Positions 1-8,555 of a DNA stretch of 64,000 nucleotides are shown here, in pieces. Source of the stretch: CAWVSB01 sp046710535 (lineage in GTDB: Bacteria; Pseudomonadota; Gammaproteobacteria; Pseudomonadales; CAWVSB01); assembly GCA_046710535.1 (NCBI GenBank), contig JBKEHH010000009.1, forward strand, positions 1 through 64,000, in the 5' to 3' direction. The notes beneath the pieces were generated by a model that was not told the DNA's origin, ran no database searches, and saw only the letters and a program-made list of their open reading frames with translations. Numbering within the stretch: the stretch's first letter is position 1; each line of letters begins with the position of its first letter. The position numbers were made by a program, and so were the translations under genes.

Positions 1-208
1 AGAGGTGGTATAATTATAAAGAGTATTAATCTTAAATGAATTGTTCGTAGCGAGCAATAGGAATTTTTCTGTATATCTCTAAAGTCACCTATTTCATAAG
101 AAAATTTCGTAAACAATGATCGAGTTTTTCGTATTCCTTCATAATATTACGAAGTCCATACTAATTTTGTCGTTTATTAAGAGAATGCTTTCATACGGAG
201 ATAGTGTA

Positions 209-1634
209 GTGATTAAAACTATTAGTGGTATGTGTCGTACAGTCGTAGTTATTGGTGCCTCCACTGCACTGGTCGGGTGTGCTGGCATGAGTAAAAACGA
301 GTCCAAACACTCAGTTGCCGAATATGCAGCGGGTAACTATGCGAGCGCAGCTAAAACTCTTGAGCAGGATTTGGGTTTTTACTCAGAAGATGGAGCACTT
401 TTAGATGTGCAGCCTATTGAAGGCGCTACATTGATGCAGCTTGAGGCTGCCGAGCTATGGCGCCTTTCCGGTGAGTATGCCCGTGCGATTTCGCATTATG
501 ACGCAGTCGAATCTCTCTACAAAGACAAAGATACTGAGGGTTTAGGTGTGACTGCGGCTGAAAATGCTGGTGCGGTCTTGGTAAATGATAGCGTCATGTC
601 CTATGAATCTACGCCGGTCGCAAGAGTGCTCACTAACCACTACAAGGCGTTAAGTTTTTGGGCACAAGGAGATGTGAGTAACGCACGAGTAGAATTCAAC
701 CGAGCTGCTGAGCGAGCTCAGCGAGCTCTCGATAGATATGCAAAAAAGATTGAAGATGCGCAGCAAGAGGCAGCTGAGGATGGTCAGAAAGAATCGGATC
801 GAGAGGCGGCGTTTGCAGGTGGAGGTAGCTCAAGTCAAGTGTTGTCACAATATTTTCCCGATATGGCGGACACTAGCTTATACCAAGACTTTGAAAACCC
901 TGCGACACAATACATAAACGCCTTGTATTACGCAGCTATGGGTGAAACCAGTCGCGCTAGAGATACAATGCGTCAAGCTCGAGTAAAAATCGGAGAGCAT
1001 CCAGTTGTTGATGAGGACCTCCTCAATCTTGAGCGCAATAACAGTCTGACGGGAGGTGGCAGTTATGTTTGGGTTCTCGTAGAGGCCGGCAGAAGTGCAA
1101 AGTTAGAGGAAATGCGTATCGATATTCCTTGGCCTTCGCCCAGCGGCAGCATAATGGTAATCTCCCTTGCTGTTCCTGTCGTTGAAGATACGCCGCTTGA
1201 GTTCAACCCGTCTGCTTTTACTCTGAATGGTGCCTCACTTGAATTTTCGCCAATATCGGATTCGAGCAAGCTAATTAAGACAGAGCTTTCTAAGCGTTTC
1301 CCAGCGATATTAACAAGAGCAATTGTTTCTGCCACTACTAAAGCCATAATACAACAAAAAAACAGCTGAGCAAAACGCTTGGGCTGGCTTAGCTGCAACC
1401 ATCTACAGCGCAATCAGTACGGGCGCGGATACTCGTATGTGGGAGATGGTTCCGAATCAATGGCTGCTAGCCAAAGCTGCGCTCCCGGATGATGCAGAGC
1501 TTGAAATACAATTTGGTTCAGAAGAAATGCAAAATGTAGAGCAAGTCAGCTTGGCAAGAGGCGCGTCGTGGTTGGTGGTGGTAAAGCAGCCTACACCCGC
1601 CGCTCAGCCTGCCATTAATTTATTCAAATTATAA
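209..1634 (+). pseudogene. COG3014-type lipoprotein, frameshifted near the C terminus
   Basis: The N-terminal part reads 209-1369 and the C-terminal part continues in the next frame to a stop at 1634. I chose the GTG at 209 because GGAG lies at 197-200 with good spacing; it gives a lipoprotein signal with lipobox LVGC (Cys24). The mature part has TPR-like helices (about residues 45-210). The frame breaks in a run of seven A at 1356-1362. With six A the protein continues as IIQQKTAEQNAWAGLAATIY and ends ...PAINLFKL, about 474 residues, which matches COG3014 proteins. The tail in the second frame is clearly coding, so this is a break and not a natural end. It heads a five-gene co-directional cluster with YcfL and LpoB homologues, suggesting an outer-membrane or periplasmic envelope role. 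The family function is unknown. A sequencing error or transcriptional slippage at the A-run is possible. Confidence 0.75.
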
Positions 1635-1652
1635 AATATAGGGGCTTTGAGT

Positions 1653-2015
1653 TTGAAAGCATTCGTAGGTATCGCTTTTGCGATGATTTTAGTAGCGGGT
1701 TGTGTTGTCTCTGCTCCTAATCCGCGGGATGTCCATGTACGTTATGTCGGTGGGGCGATGGATATTAAGGAGTATAGGGATGGTTCAGTGCCCGGTGGAT
1801 TAACGGAGGTCTATCTCGCCGCACTAAGTAAACGTGATTTCACGCAGAAAGTGCGCTACCGAGTTCTGTGGTATTCGTCGTCGGGCCAACCCCTCAAAAG
1901 TACTTTAAGTGACTGGCGTACTAAGTCGGTTGCCGCACGCAGTATCCTCGAGATTGCGACTATATCGCCTAGCGCAGATGCACAGGATTACCGAATAGAA
2001 ATAGAAGATTTATAA
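1653..2015 (+). CDS. ycfL: YcfL-family lipoprotein
   Basis: Small predicted lipoprotein of about 120 residues. The signal peptide ends in the lipobox LVAGC (Cys17), followed by a compact beta-rich domain with the YcfL-like stretch KVRYRVLWYSSSGQPL. Both candidate starts, 1647 and 1653, are TTG; AGGGGC at 1640-1645 is better spaced for 1653. It sits directly upstream of an lpoB homologue, the same order as ycfL-ycfM(lpoB) in E. coli, which supports the assignment. It probably attaches to the outer membrane facing the periplasm. Its biochemical role is not established; a link to LpoB and peptidoglycan synthesis is inferred from position only. Confidence 0.75.
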   Translation: MKAFVGIAFAMILVAGCVVSAPNPRDVHVRYVGGAMDIKEYRDGSVPGGLTEVYLAALSKRDFTQKVRYRVLWYSSSGQPLKSTLSDWRTKSVAARSILEIATISPSADAQDYRIEIEDL

Positions 2016-2040
2016 GTTTTTTAAAAAAAGGAGATTCACA

Positions 2041-2646
2041 ATGCTTAATAAACTGTTCGTATTGCCGGTTTTGATTATGTTTCTGGTTGCCTGTTCTGCT
2101 ACCCCCGTAAAAGTTGACACCGCAAATGATTCCAGTGGCACTGTTATGGGTTTGGACTATCGCGATTTTTCTGAGGCTGCTGGTGCGATGGTTGAATCGA
2201 TACTCGCCTCGGGCGTAGTTAACCATCCAGATGGTGGTCGCTATGTTTTGGCGATAAGCCGGATTACAAACGACACCATGCAGCGAATTGACACCGATCA
2301 GCTCGTCAAGAAAATTCGGGTTGACCTGCTTAGATCTGGCAAGGTGGTTGTGACGACGGCCATAAGTGCTAATGGGGCAGAGGACGCGATGACTTATCAA
2401 GCGCGCGAGCTCCGCGGGAATGATGAGTTTGGGCAAGAGCGTGTCTCGGGCAAAGGCCAGTTGATTGCTCCCGATTACTCGTTGTCTGGCAAGATCATTC
2501 AGAGAAATAACAAAGTTGATAGGCGAAATACCCAGGTGGATTACTATTTCCAAATGACGCTTACAGATATTGATACCGGTTTAGCATATTGGGAAGATGA
2601 GTTGCCGATCATCAAGCGCGGAAGTAGTAAAACAGTAACTTGGTGA
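2041..2646 (+). CDS. lpoB: Penicillin-binding protein activator LpoB
   Basis: Outer-membrane lipoprotein of 201 residues, close in length to E. coli LpoB. It has a signal peptide with lipobox LVAC (Cys18), a short linker and a CsgG/TolB-N-like fold domain (about residues 40-200) with the segments YVLAISRITNDTMQRIDTD and YYFQMTLTDIDTGLAYWEDE. In E. coli, LpoB crosses the periplasm and stimulates the glycan polymerase activity of PBP1b; that role is known for the family and not shown here. AAAGGAG lies just upstream of the ATG. The gene follows the YcfL homologue and precedes two further exported proteins in the same direction, so it is probably co-transcribed with them. No PBP1b gene is in the window. 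Confidence 0.85.
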   Translation: MLNKLFVLPVLIMFLVACSATPVKVDTANDSSGTVMGLDYRDFSEAAGAMVESILASGVVNHPDGGRYVLAISRITNDTMQRIDTDQLVKKIRVDLLRSGKVVVTTAISANGAEDAMTYQARELRGNDEFGQERVSGKGQLIAPDYSLSGKIIQRNNKVDRRNTQVDYYFQMTLTDIDTGLAYWEDELPIIKRGSSKTVTW

Positions 2647-2689
2647 ACATTTCAATCAGTTAATACTCGGGGCTCAGGAGGCTAGAAAA

Positions 2690-4150
2690 ATGATGTTTAG
2701 ACAATGCTATCGTAGTTATGTTGTGCTTGTACTGTTGTGCTTGACGCTGGGGCCTCTATCGGCCTTTGCTCAAGAGCGGCCTCCAGTATTGCCTGCACTT
2801 GGCCCAGGTGAGGATTTATCGACGGCAATGAGCAATTACGCCTTTGACTTGCAAATGTTTTTTGACATGCAAGGGGCTAATTATTCTGTTGCAACTGGCA
2901 TCGGCTCAGTCACGCAAAGAGGACAGGGCTCCAAAGTCGCAATTATCGACCTACAGTTGGCATATAAATCTGCACTCCTTCAGGCCTATAGTGATCTCGC
3001 ATCGCAGCTTGACCCCGATGGGGTAGACATAACGACTACTGACACGGTGGGTGGCCAAATGTCGGAGGGGGATGCGTTAAAGGATTCGCTCATCGAGCAG
3101 TGTAAGGATGATGCATCCGTAGCTCATGATCAGCATAAACGGAAGATCGAGCGAGAGCAGGCAAAAAAGCTAGAGGAGGAAAGCTCGCTTAGTAGTCAGT
3201 TCTTTAATGCGATTAAATCGGATGAAGTCTTGGAGGCGGAACGGGCGGAGCGCGAACGGGCAATTCCACCGCCGCCAGAGCCAGACTTTATTTTCACTTG
3301 CGAAGCGCCTGGAGATACATATGTCCAAGCCAGCACCGTAGAAGAGTCTATCTCCGACTCTTTGTCTGGTGGTCGAATATGGGCGTCTTACTTGCATGAA
3401 GGTCAGCTTGCAGTGGTATTGGTGCGGTCCGGTGACACCGCTGAGGTTGCAGCCGTTTTGAAAAATCAAATGGCACCCGCAAAGCCGAATACAGCAGCAT
3501 TGAGAGAGGTAAGTGAGCGCATACATAAAGAAATGGATGCTTATCCTGGCATGCCGATGGGGATTGTCGGCACCCGAATGATGCGTCTATCAAACGGCGA
3601 GTGGGCGCTTTACGCTTTCGGTGCGGCTCAAGAGGAGAAAAAGCCAACTTCAAGTATGGGGGCGTTGAAGAAGTCGATGTCTGGAAGTAAGGCGAATACC
3701 CAGGCGATAGCGGAACTCTCTCGTTTTTCAGGGTTGATGATTAACAAAGACATAGCAACTACGCAAATTAAGACAGACGGTGAAAGTTTTGTCATTGAAG
3801 TCAATGTTACACGCGATACACATAAGTTTACGACCAAGCAGGATCCGAGTCTTGGAGAGGTTATTAACTTTAGCTTCTCGGGGAAGTCAGGTTTGAAGCT
3901 GGTCGGCGCAAAGGCAGTTTTTAATCAACTTTTCGAAACTAATGATGGTGTGTCCTACCGGTTACAGGCGGTGGCATGGAGCCCGAGCATCATGGCTGGA
4001 AACCTTCAAAAGAGAGCGTCTCAAGATGCGCAAGCTGAGAACGCTACCCGCAACGGTCAGTACGTGCCTAAGGACCAACTTATGGGTGCCAAGCGAGAGA
4101 ATGGCTCGGGAGAGGGTTCCGAGCCGGCCATATTGAATACGGATTGGTGA
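2690..4150 (+). CDS. Exported protein of unknown function in the LpoB cluster
   Basis: Protein of 486 residues that I do not recognise with confidence (possibly a DUF6844-type protein). It has a cleavable signal peptide ending at AFA-Q (about residue 27), a charged, probably helical stretch rich in Lys and Glu (about 145-175), and a proline run IPPPPEPDF near 195-203. Cysteines at about 138 and 204 could form a disulphide. The C-terminal half looks like mixed alpha/beta. AGGAGG at 2676-2681 supports the ATG at 2690. It ends seven bases before the CsgG/FlgT-like gene, so the two are probably translated from one message. Position suggests a periplasmic partner of the neighbouring envelope proteins; no enzymatic motif is visible. 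Confidence 0.65.
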   Translation: MMFRQCYRSYVVLVLLCLTLGPLSAFAQERPPVLPALGPGEDLSTAMSNYAFDLQMFFDMQGANYSVATGIGSVTQRGQGSKVAIIDLQLAYKSALLQAYSDLASQLDPDGVDITTTDTVGGQMSEGDALKDSLIEQCKDDASVAHDQHKRKIEREQAKKLEEESSLSSQFFNAIKSDEVLEAERAERERAIPPPPEPDFIFTCEAPGDTYVQASTVEESISDSLSGGRIWASYLHEGQLAVVLVRSGDTAEVAAVLKNQMAPAKPNTAALREVSERIHKEMDAYPGMPMGIVGTRMMRLSNGEWALYAFGAAQEEKKPTSSMGALKKSMSGSKANTQAIAELSRFSGLMINKDIATTQIKTDGESFVIEVNVTRDTHKFTTKQDPSLGEVINFSFSGKSGLKLVGAKAVFNQLFETNDGVSYRLQAVAWSPSIMAGNLQKRASQDAQAENATRNGQYVPKDQLMGAKRENGSGEGSEPAILNTDW

Positions 4151-4157
4151 TCGAATC

Positions 4158-5408
4158 ATGAGTCTAGCAGGGACAAAAAACTCAATTACAGCGATGTTAT
4201 TTGGCCTCGCTCTAGTGTGTGTTAGTGCGGGGAGCACCGCTAGTGTTAGGGATTATACCGTCTCTTCCGAAGGGATGGGTGCGACGCAGGAGATGGCATT
4301 ACGAGATGCGCTCTCTAAGGCGATTGCGCAGGTAACGGGAGTGGAGGTGTCAACAGAATCCTCAATTGAAGCCATGACGGTTGAAGCTGAGGCTGTGCAG
4401 GACGGAATAGCGACCACAACTAGCGCGATTGGAGTGAGTCAGCGAGATGCCTCAAAAGTAAAAACGGAGGGATTTGTAAAGTCCTATCGTATAGTGAGCG
4501 CCACGAAGAATGCGGATGGCCTACATGTTGTACACATTTCTGCAATCGTGCCAAAATTTGAAGCAGAAGCAAGCTCTAATAGGAAGAAGATCGCGTTGAC
4601 CCAGGCGAAAGTATTGTCTGCCACAAGGCTTTTTGACGTGACATCGCCTGCTGAAATAGGTGACATGGTTGACCAGGCGATTGAGAGTGCTTTGGTCCAA
4701 AGCAGGAAGTTTGCCGTTCTCAGCCGGCGAAACCTAGCCGATATGGCCGATGAGCTGAATCTAATAGCCAGCGGTAGCGTTAGCAAGCGGGAAAAAGCAA
4801 AGCTAGGGCAATTGTTGGGTGGCGATTATATTCTTATCCCCGAGATTGCCGATGCTAACGCATATCTCGAGCAACAAAGAAGTCAAATCACAGGGCAGAC
4901 GAAAAGTGTTGCGAAAGGCGGTGTCACATTGAGCATGAGGGTAATAAATGCTGCTACCGGTGAGATAAAGTTTTCTGGTACTTATGTGGTGCGTAGCGTT
5001 GACCATAATGGCTCACTTGCGCTGGTTAATGCGGTAGCAAGCGATGCCATTGCTGATTTGGTGGAGCGTATTTATCCTGCCAGAGTTATCAAAGTTTCTG
5101 GTAATGAGCTCGTCATTAATTTTGGAGGGGATTCTATACAGCTTGGATCGTTATTTCGGATATTTCGGGAGGGCGAGAGAATGGTTGATCCTTATACCGG
5201 AGAGTCGTTAGGTGCCGTGGAGCATGAAGTGGCCTTGGCTGAGGTGATCAGAGTTGATGCAAAGGTGGCCTATGCTCGCATCGTTGATGGAGAGGGTGTT
5301 GCGCCGGGGATGGTCTTGCGTCGTGATCGAAAAACGGAGGCGCAGTTGGCAGCGCCACCTATTAAAAATGAGCCTAAGAAGAAAGGTTTTTCCTTACCTT
5401 TTGACTGA
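4158..5408 (+). CDS. CsgG/FlgT-like periplasmic protein
   Basis: Exported protein of 416 residues. The Sec signal peptide ends near residue 29 and lacks a proper lipobox, so it is probably soluble and periplasmic, unlike true CsgG. The N-terminal domain (about 30-120, DYTVSSEGMGATQEMALRDA) resembles the FlgT N-domain. The middle (about 150-315) resembles the CsgG fold with VLSRRNLADMADELNLI and LGGDYILIPEIADANAYLE. The C-terminal part with DPYTGESLGAVEHEVALAEV resembles the FlgT C-domain. CsgG forms the curli secretion pore and FlgT a flagellar basal-body ring, but no curli or flagellar genes are nearby, so neither function should be transferred. It closes the LpoB-linked cluster and probably acts with the proteins before it. 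Confidence 0.7.
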   Translation: MSLAGTKNSITAMLFGLALVCVSAGSTASVRDYTVSSEGMGATQEMALRDALSKAIAQVTGVEVSTESSIEAMTVEAEAVQDGIATTTSAIGVSQRDASKVKTEGFVKSYRIVSATKNADGLHVVHISAIVPKFEAEASSNRKKIALTQAKVLSATRLFDVTSPAEIGDMVDQAIESALVQSRKFAVLSRRNLADMADELNLIASGSVSKREKAKLGQLLGGDYILIPEIADANAYLEQQRSQITGQTKSVAKGGVTLSMRVINAATGEIKFSGTYVVRSVDHNGSLALVNAVASDAIADLVERIYPARVIKVSGNELVINFGGDSIQLGSLFRIFREGERMVDPYTGESLGAVEHEVALAEVIRVDAKVAYARIVDGEGVAPGMVLRRDRKTEAQLAAPPIKNEPKKKGFSLPFD

Positions 5409-5585
5409 TTAATATTGATTTCCACACATTTTTTACTGGCAATCTTTAATTATACCAACAGTTGTCTTTTTTCTAAAAAGTATAAAAATGCAAGAACTCT
5501 AGCTTAATGATTGCTGCGAGGTTAAGTACTAGGAAGAGGGGCGGTCTCTCATCTAGTTAGTTCAAGAAAAAATGAGGCAGTTAAT

Positions 5586-5909
5586 ATGGCATTTACAACA
5601 ATAGTATTCAAAAACCCAAATACTGGTAGCATGAAAGAGGCTCCTGTTGGATTCTCTTGGACTACTTTTTTCTTTGGTTGTTTTCCAGCGCTTTTTAGAG
5701 GCGACTGGAAGTGGGCAATAATACAATTCATTTTACTCCTAATTACTGCAGGATTTAGCACAATAGTTTTTATGTTTATATACAACAAGCTCTACATCAA
5801 GGATTTGATTGGAGCTGGCTTTAAAGCACAGTCTATTGCTAATGGAGATATGAATTTTGCAAGCGCAAAAGTTGGCATGGAAATTCCTTTGCTTGAAGTG
5901 GCTGCATAA
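5586..5909 (+). CDS. Small membrane protein, unknown function
   Basis: Protein of 107 residues. A conserved-looking cytoplasmic start (APVGFSWTTFFFGCFPALFRG) is followed by a strongly hydrophobic stretch, IIQFILLLITAGFSTIVFMF, that spans the membrane once or as a hairpin, then a soluble tail. The layout resembles small DUF2628/HrgC-like membrane proteins, but I cannot confirm the family. It starts about 180 bases after the LpoB cluster and has its own likely terminator, so it is probably a separate unit. It is the last gene before the IS element. Confidence 0.55.
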   Translation: MAFTTIVFKNPNTGSMKEAPVGFSWTTFFFGCFPALFRGDWKWAIIQFILLLITAGFSTIVFMFIYNKLYIKDLIGAGFKAQSIANGDMNFASAKVGMEIPLLEVAA

Positions 5910-5926
5910 CAAGTGAAGAAAGGTTG

Positions 5927-5970
5927 GCGTGAAAATATTTTTTGATTAATTGTATTTTCGCGCTTACTTT
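5927..5970 (+). terminator. Likely terminator after the small membrane protein
   Basis: Stem GCGTGAAAATA (5927-5937) pairs with TATTTTCGCGC (5953-5963) with one G-T pair, followed by a T-rich stretch. It lies 18 bases after the stop codon. The loop is long (15 bases), so it may be weak. Confidence 0.45.
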
Positions 5971-6088
5971 TCTTTGCTTGGCACATCTTTATCTACTGAT
6001 CCTTGATTATTGGATTTCCCAGGAGTTAACCATACAAGTTAACTCAGATTTTTTGATATAATTGACTTAAACGTTATGGCCCTTGGCC

Positions 6089-6114
6089 TGTAGTGGTACA
6101 GTGAATTTGGCCAC
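6089..6114 (+). repeat. Left terminal inverted repeat of the IS
   Basis: Begins TGTAGTGGTACAGTG and ends TTGGCCAC. It matches the reverse complement of the right end at 21 of 26 positions. Confidence 0.85.
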
Positions 6115-6160
6115 CTAACAAGAGATGTTATAATCATCTCTGATCAATTTAGGTGAACAC

Positions 6161-7350
6161 ATGAAAAAACGTACAAGACCTACTTTGAGCCCTGAATTTA
6201 GACTAGAAGCATCACAGCTAGTAGTTGATCAAAATTACACGGTCATCGCAGCTGTCAAGGCAATGAATGTGGGTATTTCCACCATGGCCAAATGGGTGGC
6301 TCAGTTAAAGCAAGAGCGGCAAGGGAAACCCTATGCAGCGGTTACGCCAATGACACCTGATCAGCTCAAAATTCGTGAATTAGAGAAACGAATTGCACGC
6401 ATTGAGATGGAGAAAGAGATCCTTAAAAAAGGCTACCGCTCTCTTGATGTCGGATTCACTGAACAGCTAAAGCTGGTTCGTCGACATCAAGGGAGCTACC
6501 CGACGACAGTACTCTGCAAGCAGTTTGATGTGTGTCGCAGTACTTATAAATACTGGTGTGGTCGTCCAAGTGTCATCAATTATGACAAGATCAAGCTTCG
6601 CGCACTTGTGAATGAAAAACATAAGCTAAGCAATGGCTCTGCAGGTTCAAGAAGTATTGCGGCCATGGTGTCTCAGGACGTTATTAATTTAAGCCGTTAC
6701 CGAGCCAGCCGGCTAATGAAAGACCTAGGGCTAGTAAGTTGCCAGTTGCCTAAGCATGCGTATAAGAAGGCTCTGCAGCCCTATGTGGCTATACCTAATC
6801 ACCTAACCACCTAAGTAGGCAGTTTGATGTGAAAGCGCCCAATCAGGTTTGGTGTGGTGACGTGACCTATATTTGGACAGGGCAACGCTGGAGCTACTTA
6901 GCGATCGTTATGGATTTGTTTGCTCGAAAGCCCATTGGTTGGGCGTTATCTAGATCACCCGATAGTAACTTAACGAAGCAAGCCTTAAATATGGCCTACG
7001 AATTACGTGGCCATCCAAACGGAGTGATGTTTCATTCGGACCAAGGCAGTCATTATACAAGTATTAGTTTTCGCCAGAACCTTTGGCAGCTACAGATAAA
7101 ACAAAGCATGAGTCGTCGTGGAAATTGTTGGGATAATGCGCCAATAGAACGGTTTTTTAGAAGCTTAAAGAGCGAATGGGTTCCCACAACGAGATATTCA
7201 AGTTTTAACGAGGCTCAGGTCTCTATTACTCAATATATCGTTGGATATTACAGCGAGCACAGGCCGCATCAACATAACGGTGGCTTGCCACCAAATAAAG
7301 CAGAGGCAAAGTACAATCTTGTCTCTTATACCGTGGCCAGTTTTACTTGA
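6161..7350 (+). pseudogene. IS3-family transposase, orfA-orfB fused, frameshifted in orfB
   Basis: Frame one (6161-6814) has the OrfA helix-turn-helix (MKKRTRPTLSPEFRLEASQL), a leucine-zipper-like region ending EKEILKK, then OrfB sequence (YRSLDVG...). Frame two (6829-7350) has the DDE core: Asp in WCGDVTYIWT, Asp in FHSDQGSHYTS and Glu in NAPIERFFRSLKSEW. Elements of this type usually make OrfAB by -1 slippage at AAAAAAG. Here the site reads AAAAAAGG and the two parts are already in one frame. A second change, an imperfect 8-base tandem duplication (CACCTAAC CACCTAAG, 6800-6815), then breaks the frame. Removing eight bases gives one frame of about 393 residues, normal for the family. Confidence 0.85.
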
Positions 7351-8555
7351 CCACTACACACGTAGTCAGCATACCACTGCATCATTTTGGCTCTCCGTTT
7401 AAATAGATGACCTCGACGATAAGCTTTCTCAGCCGCATTCGGAATAGCATGAGCAAGTGCCTTCTCCGCGACTATGTTGGCAAACTCAGTTTCTTCCGCA
7501 ATACAGTCTCTAAATGTGGACCTAAAGCCATGCACTGTTATCTTCCCGCCAGAGCCCATTCGTCTCAAGAAAGCTAACATAGCTCCGTTAGAGAGCGGCT
7601 TACCTGTATTGAAGTTAGCAAAAACATATTGTCCTATGCTTGCAGTTTTCAGGTCAGTTAAGATTTGAACTGACTGCTTGGTAAGAGGTATTACATGCTC
7701 CACCGCCATTTTCATCCTCTCTGCAGGAATAGTCCAAATACCATCCTTTAAATTAAATTCACTCCACTCAGCGTTGATGGTTTCGCTTGTTCTCGTTGCA
7801 TTAAAAATTGTGAATTTGAGTGCTTTTGCCCCCACTTCACCCCTCTTAGATAGTTCGGCCATAAAAGCTGGCAGTTTTTGGTACTCCAGAGCCTTGAAGT
7901 GTTTAGACTTCGTCTTATCGATAGGACGAAGAACTATTTCGAGGTTGTTTTTATAGAGAGCAGGATTGGTGCCCATCAATTCAAGAAAAATTGCCTGAAC
8001 AAATACTCTTTCAATCCGTTGCCTGAGTTTCTTGGATAGATCAGGCTTGGTGTGCCAAATCGGCTTGAGAATTTTAACTAGCTCATGCTTAGTGACCTTT
8101 GCTACAGGCATATCACCAATAACTGGGTATGCGTAGGTACGTAACTGACTTTTCCATGACTGCAATGTTTTGGGTGCTAGTTCAGGTGTGATGTCAATAA
8201 TCAGTAATTCAGCGATATGGCGAAAAGTGTTTAGTCGAGCTTTCTCCTGCTCCACCCTTTCCTGTTTTCTAAGCTCTGTGACGTTATGCTCTTCGATTTT
8301 CGGATCTATGCCTTGCTTAATCTTAACTCGATAGGCATCGCACTTGGTTCTAGCTATTCCTAGATTATTACTCCCCCTATCAAAACCCCCTATGCCTTTG
8401 TAGTTAGTCTGCCGGTCAATCTGGTAGCGGACACCGAAACTCATTGCGCCAGTCGCCTTGATCGTAAAATATAGACCATCCCCCAATGAGTACCGCTTTG
8501 GCTTTTTATCTCTGATAATTTTGTCTAGTTCGAGTTTGGTAACTCTTCTTGCCAT
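7326..8555 (-). CDS. Tyrosine integrase, C terminus altered by IS insertion
   Basis: Site-specific recombinase of 409 residues, P4-like type. The N-terminal DUF4102-like domain (about 1-90, KRYSLGDGLYFTIKATGA) is followed by a SAM-like core-binding domain (about 100-190) and the catalytic domain. Visible catalytic residues are Arg in NATRTSETINAEW, the His-Gly-Phe-Arg box in TVHGFRSTFRD, and Tyr in NAAEKAYRRGH. The last ten residues (CSGQVKLATV) come from the IS end. Joining across the IS gives ...YADYVGQGP and a stop, so probably only four native residues were lost. All catalytic residues remain, so activity is possible. A tRNA 3' remnant about 240 bases upstream could be its attachment site. 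Confidence 0.85.
   Translation of the reverse strand: MARRVTKLELDKIIRDKKPKRYSLGDGLYFTIKATGAMSFGVRYQIDRQTNYKGIGGFDRGSNNLGIARTKCDAYRVKIKQGIDPKIEEHNVTELRKQERVEQEKARLNTFRHIAELLIIDITPELAPKTLQSWKSQLRTYAYPVIGDMPVAKVTKHELVKILKPIWHTKPDLSKKLRQRIERVFVQAIFLELMGTNPALYKNNLEIVLRPIDKTKSKHFKALEYQKLPAFMAELSKRGEVGAKALKFTIFNATRTSETINAEWSEFNLKDGIWTIPAERMKMAVEHVIPLTKQSVQILTDLKTASIGQYVFANFNTGKPLSNGAMLAFLRRMGSGGKITVHGFRSTFRDCIAEETEFANIVAEKALAHAIPNAAEKAYRRGHLFKRRAKMMQWYADYVCSGQVKLATV
7333..7358 (-). repeat. Right terminal inverted repeat of the IS
   Basis: The reverse complement begins TGTAGTGGTCAAGTA and ends CTGGCCAC. It overlaps the last codons of the transposase and supplies the last ten codons of the convergent integrase frame. 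Confidence 0.85.

Larger units (their letters stand above)
6089..7358 (+). mobile_element. IS3-family insertion sequence, decayed
   Basis: The element is 1270 bp. It is bounded by imperfect 26-bp terminal inverted repeats that begin TGTAGTGGT and end GGCCAC (21 of 26 positions match). Inside is one transposase locus with an IS3-type OrfA and a DDE catalytic domain. The flanking triplets (GCC left, CAC right) differ, so no target duplication is seen. The right end lies inside the 3' end of an integrase gene on the other strand. The transposase carries a frameshift, so this copy cannot move by itself without frame correction. Confidence 0.9.

Noticed and set aside
1356..1363. Programmed -1 frameshift at A-AAA-AAC in the COG3014 gene
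   Set aside because: The heptamer is in register, but the -1 frame stops after about nine codons and does not reach the conserved tail, which needs the opposite shift.
6086..7361. Target-site duplication of the IS
   Set aside because: Flanking triplets are GCC and CAC and longer flanks do not match.
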